A DNA stretch of 64,000 bases from Microlunatus capsulatus (GTDB taxonomy: Bacteria > Actinomycetota > Actinomycetes > Propionibacteriales > Propionibacteriaceae). A program made the position numbers and the translations under genes. The stretch spans positions 2,294,001 to 2,358,000 of the forward strand of contig NZ_JAGIOB010000001.1 of NCBI RefSeq assembly GCF_017876495.1. Reading direction: 5' to 3'. Under the pieces are notes generated by a model. It worked only from the letters and a program-made list of their open reading frames with translations, was not told the origin of the DNA and ran no database searches. This document shows, one piece after another, positions 59,263-64,000 of the stretch (positions are counted from its first letter, which is position 1; each line of letters starts with the position of its first letter).

Positions 59263-60024
59263 GTGCGCATCGCGACCTGGAACGTGAACTCCGTCGGGGC
59301 CCGGCTGCCCCGCCTGCTGGACTGGCTCGAGACCCGGCAACCCGACGTGGCCGCCCTGCAGGAGACCAAGTGCGCCGACGCGGGCTTCCCCTTCGCCGAG
59401 GTCGAGGCGCTGGGGTACGAGGTCATGCACGTCGGCGACGGCCGCTGGAACGGCGTCGCGATCCTGTCGAGGGTGGGGCTCACCCCGGTGGCCGACGCCC
59501 TGCCCGGGATGACCGAGCCCCGCTACGCGACGGCCGACTGCGGCGGCCTGCGGGTGACGAGCGTCTACGTGCCGAACGGCCGGGCCGTCGACGACGCCCA
59601 GTACCCCTACAAGCTGGAGTGGTTCGCCGCGCTCCGCCGCACGCTGGACGAGCTGGACCCGGCCGCACCGCAGGTGATCATGGGCGACTTCAACGTCGCC
59701 CGCACCGACGCCGACCTGTGGGACCCGGCCCTGTTCGTCGGCTCCACCCACGTCACCCCGGCCGAGCGGGCGGCGATGGACGCCCTCGTCGACTGGGGGC
59801 TCACCGACGTGGTGGCCCGGCCCGGCAAGAACGACCGTCCCTACACCTACTGGGACTACCGCGCCGGGCGCTTCCACCAGGACCAGGGCATGCGCATCGA
59901 CTACGTGCTGGCCAGCGCCGGCGTCGCCGTCGAGGACGCCTACGTCGACCGGGACGCCCGGAAGGGCAAGCTGCCCTCCGACCACGCCCCGGTCGTCGTC
60001 GACCTCGCCCTGGTCAGCGCCTGA
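59263..60024 (+). CDS. xthA: exodeoxyribonuclease III
   Basis: A 253-residue AP endonuclease/3'-5' exonuclease for base-excision repair. It has MRIATWNVNSVGARLPRLLD, the metal Glu in DVAALQETKCADAGFP (about 34), NGVAILSRVGL, VTSVYVPNGRAVDDAQYPYK (Tyr and Lys about 107-118), GDFNVARTDADLWDP (about 144), MRIDYVLAS (about 218) and the final SDHAPVVVDL with the catalytic His. GTG 59263 starts the first beta strand; no other start is close. It is monocistronic between the cydC terminator and a convergent surface-protein gene, which ends 16 bases after its stop. Confidence 0.94.
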   Translation: MRIATWNVNSVGARLPRLLDWLETRQPDVAALQETKCADAGFPFAEVEALGYEVMHVGDGRWNGVAILSRVGLTPVADALPGMTEPRYATADCGGLRVTSVYVPNGRAVDDAQYPYKLEWFAALRRTLDELDPAAPQVIMGDFNVARTDADLWDPALFVGSTHVTPAERAAMDALVDWGLTDVVARPGKNDRPYTYWDYRAGRFHQDQGMRIDYVLASAGVAVEDAYVDRDARKGKLPSDHAPVVVDLALVSA

Positions 60025-60039
60025 GGCCGGCCCGGTCCC

Positions 60040-61734
60040 TCAGGACCGGCGGCGACGGGCGAGCAGGAGCGCTCCGGCCGCGGTGAGCCCGAGGGCTCCG
60101 GCCAGGGCCGCGAGCACCCCGCCGGGGGCGCCGGTGTCCGCAAGGCCCGGTCGGTGGACCGGCGCGGCGACCGGCGCCGCCCCGCCGCCGGTACCGCTCA
60201 CGCAGTCCTGCGGCACGGTGAGCTCGCCGTCGCCGGCCGACTCGGTGATCCCGTCCGGGTCGGTGGCGTCGGCCACCCAGCGGAAGTCGCGCTGGGTCCA
60301 GCGGATCCGCTCCTCCGCCCCCGGGGCCAGGGTGGCGAAGCCGGGCTCGACCTGGCCGGGGGCGCCGGAGAACAGCTCGACCTCGGGGTTGCGCGCGGGG
60401 TTGGTCAGCACGACGGCCTGGCAGGTCACGTCGACGTCGAGGCAGTCCAGGACGCGGAGGTCGACGGTCTCGTAGGGCACCTGGTTGCTCTCCAGGTACA
60501 GGGCGAACGTGTAGCGGCCGCGGCCGGGGAGCCGCTCGGTGACCGCGGTGCTCTCCTCGCCGTCCACGTCGACCCGGTCCTCGGCGACGACGCGGCCGCG
60601 GGCGTCGGTGACCTGGTAGACGAAGGACCGCACGGGGCCGGGCACGACGTCCAGCTCCAGCCGGGCCGACCCGCTGCCGCGGACGCAGCCGACCTGGCCG
60701 GTCACCGCGCGCGGGCGGGGCGGGCAGCCGTCGGGGGTCTCGAGCACGCCGTCGCCCACCAGGGCGACCGGCTCGTCCTCGTCCTCGTCGGGGTCGTCCT
60801 CCTCATCGGTCAGCCCGCCGCCGGAGAACGCCGCCCAGGCGATCTCGGGGTAGGCGACCCGGACGGTCCGGCTGGCGCCCGGCGGCACGAACACGACGCC
60901 GTCGACGGCGTCCTCCTCGCCGGCGCCGGCGGGGCCGAAGACCACGCCGACGGCCGGGTTCTCCGCCGGGTTGGTGAAGGTGGCGCCGGTGCAGTCGACG
61001 ACCGGGGTCAGGCACCGGGTGACGTAGACGTCGGCCTCGGTGCTCGGACCGGCCTCGCCCGCGACGGTGGTGGTCAGCCGGTAGTCGTCCGCCGCGAGCT
61101 CGGTGACGTCGACGCCCAGCTCGGAGCCGAGGTCCAGCGGCCCGGCGGCCACGACCTGCCCGCCCAGGGTGAGCTCGAAGGTCAGCGCCTCGTCGAAGCC
61201 GTCCCCGCGCTCGACGGCCCGGACGTTGACCAGCCCGGGCTCGTCCGCGGTCGCGCAGGTGGAGAGGACGACGACCTCGTAGCGCGGGTCGACCTCCACC
61301 GCCGCGGCCGGGGCCGCACGGTCCAGCCGGTCCCCGGCGGCCGCCCGGCGGAGCAGCGCGGGGACGGCCGGGGCCGGTCCGGCGACCGTCCGGCCCACCC
61401 GGCGGGGGGCCGGTACGGGCTGCGGGCTCGCGCCCGGGGCGTCCGCGCTCGCCGACGGCGCGGGGCTGGCGCTGGCGCTGGGCGTCGCGCTCGGGGTGGG
61501 GCTGGTGCTCGGCTCCGGGGTCGCCGTCGGGGTGGCGCTGGCCGTCGGCGCCGATGTCGACGCCTCGGGGGTCGGCGTCGGGGTGGCGGTCGCGGTGACG
61601 GCCGGGGTGGGCTCCGCCGTCGGCGCGGCGGACGCCGGCACCGGGCCGAGCGCGGCGGCCAGGGTCAGCAGGGCGACGGCGACCACCCCGGCAGGGGCGC
61701 GTCGGGGCGTCGAGCGGGGGTGGTGCGGGCGCAT
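60040..61734 (-). CDS. secreted cell-wall-anchored protein (LADTG sorting signal)
   Basis: A 564-residue surface protein. It has a signal peptide (AGVVAVALLTLAAALGPVPA, cleavage after ASA about 36) and a Thr/Pro/Ser/Ala-rich stalk to about residue 110. Two related beta-rich regions follow, containing VDCTGATFTNPAENPAVGVV and VTCQAVVLTNPARNPEVELF with paired Cys. The end is a sorting signal: LADTG (about 533), a hydrophobic helix (VLAALAGALGLTAAGALLLA) and RRRRS. LADTG is a variant of the sortase motif LPxTG. No sortase gene is in the window. ATG 61734 has GGAAG 7 bases upstream. Ligand or role unknown; adhesin-like. Confidence 0.85.
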   Translation of the reverse strand: MRPHHPRSTPRRAPAGVVAVALLTLAAALGPVPASAAPTAEPTPAVTATATPTPTPEASTSAPTASATPTATPEPSTSPTPSATPSASASPAPSASADAPGASPQPVPAPRRVGRTVAGPAPAVPALLRRAAAGDRLDRAAPAAAVEVDPRYEVVVLSTCATADEPGLVNVRAVERGDGFDEALTFELTLGGQVVAAGPLDLGSELGVDVTELAADDYRLTTTVAGEAGPSTEADVYVTRCLTPVVDCTGATFTNPAENPAVGVVFGPAGAGEEDAVDGVVFVPPGASRTVRVAYPEIAWAAFSGGGLTDEEDDPDEDEDEPVALVGDGVLETPDGCPPRPRAVTGQVGCVRGSGSARLELDVVPGPVRSFVYQVTDARGRVVAEDRVDVDGEESTAVTERLPGRGRYTFALYLESNQVPYETVDLRVLDCLDVDVTCQAVVLTNPARNPEVELFSGAPGQVEPGFATLAPGAEERIRWTQRDFRWVADATDPDGITESAGDGELTVPQDCVSGTGGGAAPVAAPVHRPGLADTGAPGGVLAALAGALGLTAAGALLLARRRRS

Positions 61735-61873
61735 GGGGGGAGCTTCCGGTTCGGCGGACCGCGGCGGGGGGACGCGGGCGAGCACGAGCGCGCTCATCCA
61801 AGCAGGCCCGGCCGGGAGCCACAAGGACCGAGCGGGCCGGGGGCGGCGCGGTCGCGTACGGCACACTGGGCGG

Positions 61874-62641
61874 GTGATCGAGTACCGCACCCCCGCCGAG
61901 ATCGAGGAGATGCGACCCGCGGGTCGCTTCGTCGCCGAGGTGCTGGAGGCCCTCCGCGACCGCGCCGACGTCGGGGTGAACCTGCTGGAGCTGGACGCCC
62001 TCGCGCACGAGATGATCACCGCGCGCGGGGCCGAGAGCTGCTACATCGACTACCACCCCTCCTTCGGCGCGAGCCCGTTCGGCAAGGTGCTCTGCACCTC
62101 GGTGAACGACGCCGTCCTGCACGGCCTGCCGCACGACTACGTGCTGGCCGACGGCGACCTCCTCAGCGTCGACTTCGCCGCCTCCGTCGACGGCTGGGTC
62201 GCCGACTCGGCCACCTCGGTCGTCGTCGGCACCCCGCGCGAGGCGGACCTCGCGCTCATCACCACCACCGAGGAGGCGCTGGCCGCGGGCATCGAGGCCG
62301 CGCAGCCGGGGGCCAAGGTCGGCGACATCTCCTTCGCCATCGCCCGGGTGGCCACCAAGGCCGGCTACAAGATCAACACCGACTTCGGCGGGCACGGCGT
62401 CGGGCGGACCATGCACGGCGATCCGCACATCCCCAACGACGGCCGCCGCGGCCGCGGGCTGCCCCTCAAGCCGGGCCTGGTCATCGCCATCGAGCCGTGG
62501 TTCCTCGAGTCGACGGACAAGATCTACACCGACCCCGACGGCTGGACCCTGCGCAGCCGCGACGGCTCCCGCGGCGCCCACTCCGAGCACACCATCGCCA
62601 TCACCCCGGACGGCCCCCTCGTCCTGACCGCCCGCTCCTGA
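61874..62641 (+). CDS. map: type I methionine aminopeptidase
   Basis: A 255-residue metallo-aminopeptidase that removes the initiator Met. It has YRTPAEIEEMRPAGRFVAEV, the conserved SVNDAVLHGLPHDYVLADGD (His about 82), metal ligands Asp in LSVDFAASVDGWVADSATSV (about 97 and 108), His in DFGGHGVGRTMHGDPHIPN (about 175), Glu in IAIEPWF (about 208) and the last Glu in HSEHTIAI (about 239). GTG 61874 sits immediately before the first conserved residues; the surface-protein gene is divergent with 139 bases between. It is followed by a pair of repeat copies. Confidence 0.95.
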   Translation: MIEYRTPAEIEEMRPAGRFVAEVLEALRDRADVGVNLLELDALAHEMITARGAESCYIDYHPSFGASPFGKVLCTSVNDAVLHGLPHDYVLADGDLLSVDFAASVDGWVADSATSVVVGTPREADLALITTTEEALAAGIEAAQPGAKVGDISFAIARVATKAGYKINTDFGGHGVGRTMHGDPHIPNDGRRGRGLPLKPGLVIAIEPWFLESTDKIYTDPDGWTLRSRDGSRGAHSEHTIAITPDGPLVLTARS

Positions 62642-62647
62642 GCACCC

Positions 62648-62731
62648 CGCGCCCTGCGCTGTCTCCGCCCCCTGAGCCCGTCGAAGGGCCGCGCCCTGCG
62701 CTGTCCCCGCGCCCTGAGCCTGTCGAGGGGC
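62648..62731. repeat. 42-base direct repeat containing the dispersed palindrome core
   Basis: Two copies begin CGCGCCCTGCGCTGTC at 62648 and 62690. Each ends with CCTGAGCCCGTCGAAGGGCC or CCTGAGCCTGTCGAGGGGCC. They lie between map and the DUF429 gene and run up to 10 bases before the first conserved codon of the latter. Confidence 0.9.
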
Positions 62732-62739
62732 CGCACCGG

Positions 62740-63417
62740 GTCCTCGGCGTCGACGGCTGCCCCGACGGCTGGGTGGCCGTGGCCCCCGACCCCGGCCGCA
62801 CCCGGGTCTACACCGCCCCGACCCTCGCGGCGGTGATCGCCCGCGCCGAGCAGGACGGGCCCCTCGCCCACGTCGGCGTCGACATCCCGATCGGCCTGCC
62901 CGGCTCCGGACCCCGGCAGGCCGACCTGCTGGCCCGCGAGCGGCTGGGCCGACGGCGCTCGTCGCTGTTCCTCACCCCGGTCCGCGAGGCGCTCGAGACG
63001 CCCGACTACGCCGAGGCGGTGACCCTCAACCGCGCCCGCACCGGGCAGGGCTTCTCGCGCCAGGCCTTCGGGCTGCGGACCAAGGTGCTCGAGGTCGACG
63101 CCCTGGTCCGGGCGGGCGGGCGGGTGCTGCTCGAGGTGCACCCCGAGCTCAGCTTCGCCACCCTGGCGGGAGCGCCGCTGGCCGCAGGGAAGAAGACGTG
63201 GGCGGGTGCCGTCGAGCGCCGGCGGCTGCTGGCCGCCGCGGGGATCGTGCTGGACGCCGACCTCGGCCCCGACCCCGGCCGGGCCGGCGTCGACGACGTG
63301 CTGGACGCGGGCGCCGCCGCGTGGACAGCGCTCCGGGTCCGCGACGGCCGGGCCACCTGCCTGCCCGACCCTCCGGAGCCGCTGCCGCACGGCCTCACCG
63401 GCGCCATCTGGGTCTGA
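62740..63417 (+). CDS. DUF429 family protein, normal start codon missing
   Basis: About 225 residues of a DUF429 (predicted RNase H-like nuclease fold) protein. It opens VLGVDGCPDGWVAVAPDPGR, with GVDIPIGLPGSGPRQADLLA (about 48), RRRSSLFLTPVREALE, VLEVDALVRAGGRVLLEVHP and VDDVLDAGAAAWTAL near the end. The conserved Asp residues are in place. The coordinate given is the first conserved codon, a GTC. No in-frame ATG, GTG or TTG lies between it and the preceding gene; a GTG at about 62494 inside map is the nearest, and a GTG after residue 10 would cut the first motif. The repeat copies directly upstream have probably replaced the original start. Confidence 0.75.
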   Translation, partial: VLGVDGCPDGWVAVAPDPGRTRVYTAPTLAAVIARAEQDGPLAHVGVDIPIGLPGSGPRQADLLARERLGRRRSSLFLTPVREALETPDYAEAVTLNRARTGQGFSRQAFGLRTKVLEVDALVRAGGRVLLEVHPELSFATLAGAPLAAGKKTWAGAVERRRLLAAAGIVLDADLGPDPGRAGVDDVLDAGAAAWTALRVRDGRATCLPDPPEPLPHGLTGAIWV

Positions 63418-63573
63418 CGGCCTCGCTCGTCCACCGCCGGGGCCGGGGCCGTCGTCCACAGGCCCTGCCGCCGGCGACACGGACGGTCCGATCGCCCGGA
63501 GAGTCCCGGCATGACGACCGCAGCGGCGCAGCGCTTCACGTGGAACGCCGCGGTACCCGCACCCGTGGACCGG

Positions 63574-64000
63574 TCAGCGGTGGACGATCACCTTGTCGCC
63601 CACCCGCGCCTGGGCGAACAGCGACTGGATGCCGGCCAGGTTGCGGACGTTGACGCAGCCGTGCGAGGCGCCGTTGTAGCCGTTGGCGGCGAAGTCGGGC
63701 GAGTAGTGCACGGCCTGACCGCCGGAGAAGAACATCGCGTAGGGCATCTTCGTGTGGTAGATCGTCGAGACGTGGTCGCGGGACTTCCAGCCCACCGAGA
63801 ACGCGCCCTCGCGGGTGGGCAGCTCGGCGGAGCCGAAGCGGACGTCGAACCGCATCTGCGGCTTCCCGTCGACCACCCACACGAGCGTGTTCGTGCTCTT
63901 GCTGATGCACATGGCCCGCCCGGTCAGGCAGCGGGAGTCCAGCCCGGCGGCCGACGGCTTCGGGGTCCGGTTGTGCAGCTCGTCGCTGCTCGGGGTGCGG
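63574..64000 (-). CDS. L,D-transpeptidase (YkuD), C-terminal part (5' end outside window)
   Basis: The visible 142 codons hold most of a YkuD domain: CISKSTNTLVWVVDGKPQMR, FDVRFGSAELPTREGAFSVG, HVSTIYHTKMPYAMFFSGGQ, AVHYSPDF and the catalytic SHGCVNVR with His and Cys (codons about 114-116). These enzymes form 3-3 peptidoglycan cross-links outside the membrane. The gene runs off the right edge; the first visible codons (SSDELHNRTPKPSAAGLDSR) are a linker, so the full protein should have an N-terminal signal and perhaps a peptidoglycan-binding domain. An ATG at 63912 lies within the domain and is not the start. Confidence 0.93.
   Translation of the reverse strand, partial: RTPSSDELHNRTPKPSAAGLDSRCLTGRAMCISKSTNTLVWVVDGKPQMRFDVRFGSAELPTREGAFSVGWKSRDHVSTIYHTKMPYAMFFSGGQAVHYSPDFAANGYNGASHGCVNVRNLAGIQSLFAQARVGDKVIVHR

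Overview
The window is chromosomal DNA of a high-GC actinobacterium. Codon third positions are mostly G or C, overlapping ATGA/GTGA junctions and GTG starts are common, several genes look leaderless, and the families (DUF5302, DUF4287, a BlaI/M56 pair, cydABDC, a lysine-type wall YkuD protein) are typical of that phylum. A dispersed palindrome around CCTGAGCCTGTCGAAGGGCC suggests a relative of the Propionibacteriales or a similar lineage; I cannot name the genus. All family names come from reading the sequence and memory, not from searches.

Layout. 0-10.8 kb is ordinary core and accessory DNA: the 5' part of lysS, a circularly permuted ATP-grasp / alpha-E / transglutaminase operon, a YbjQ-like gene, DUF5302, a HAD phosphatase, and a TetR-controlled heterodimeric ABC exporter. 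10.8-32.35 kb has the look of a genomic island: lower GC, no core genes, no integrase or tRNA seen. It begins with a HerA-like ATPase, then holds two orphan toxin modules (a TNT-like NAD glycohydrolase and an RNase A-like toxin with a probable immunity gene). Next comes an operon of a vWA membrane protein, a lid-less Hsp70, an FN3 protein, a Zn-ribbon GTPase, a GTPase-associated (GAP1-like) protein, a membrane GTPase and a 47-residue membrane microprotein, with a convergent GrpE-like gene. These probably form one GTPase/chaperone conflict-type system. It is the most interesting object in the window. Further poorly characterised genes follow up to a gene remnant near 32.35 kb.

32.4-47.6 kb is a catabolic cluster: two nitrilase-superfamily amidases, a double-cupin protein, a double SnoaL-like protein, a LacI regulator, two histidinol-dehydrogenase-like (HpsN-like) oxidoreductases, an SDR, an HpcH/HpaI aldolase and a CUT1-type ABC importer without its own ATPase. 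Four copies of an ATACGTAT-centred palindrome stand in front of its transcription units, which suggests one LacI regulon. The substrate is unknown; a polyol, hydroxyacid or hydroxysulfonate is an inference.

47.6-64 kb is core-like: an SRPBCC-like protein, a membrane molybdopterin oxidoreductase, a frameshifted Tat-exported six-hairpin protein, a NUDIX hydrolase, an M56 protease with a BlaI regulator divergent from cydABDC (cytochrome bd and its CydDC exporter), exonuclease III, an LADTG surface protein, methionine aminopeptidase, a DUF429 gene that appears to have lost its start codon to repeats, and the C-terminal part of an L,D-transpeptidase. Repeats have altered several genes here, including an in-frame insertion in cydA.
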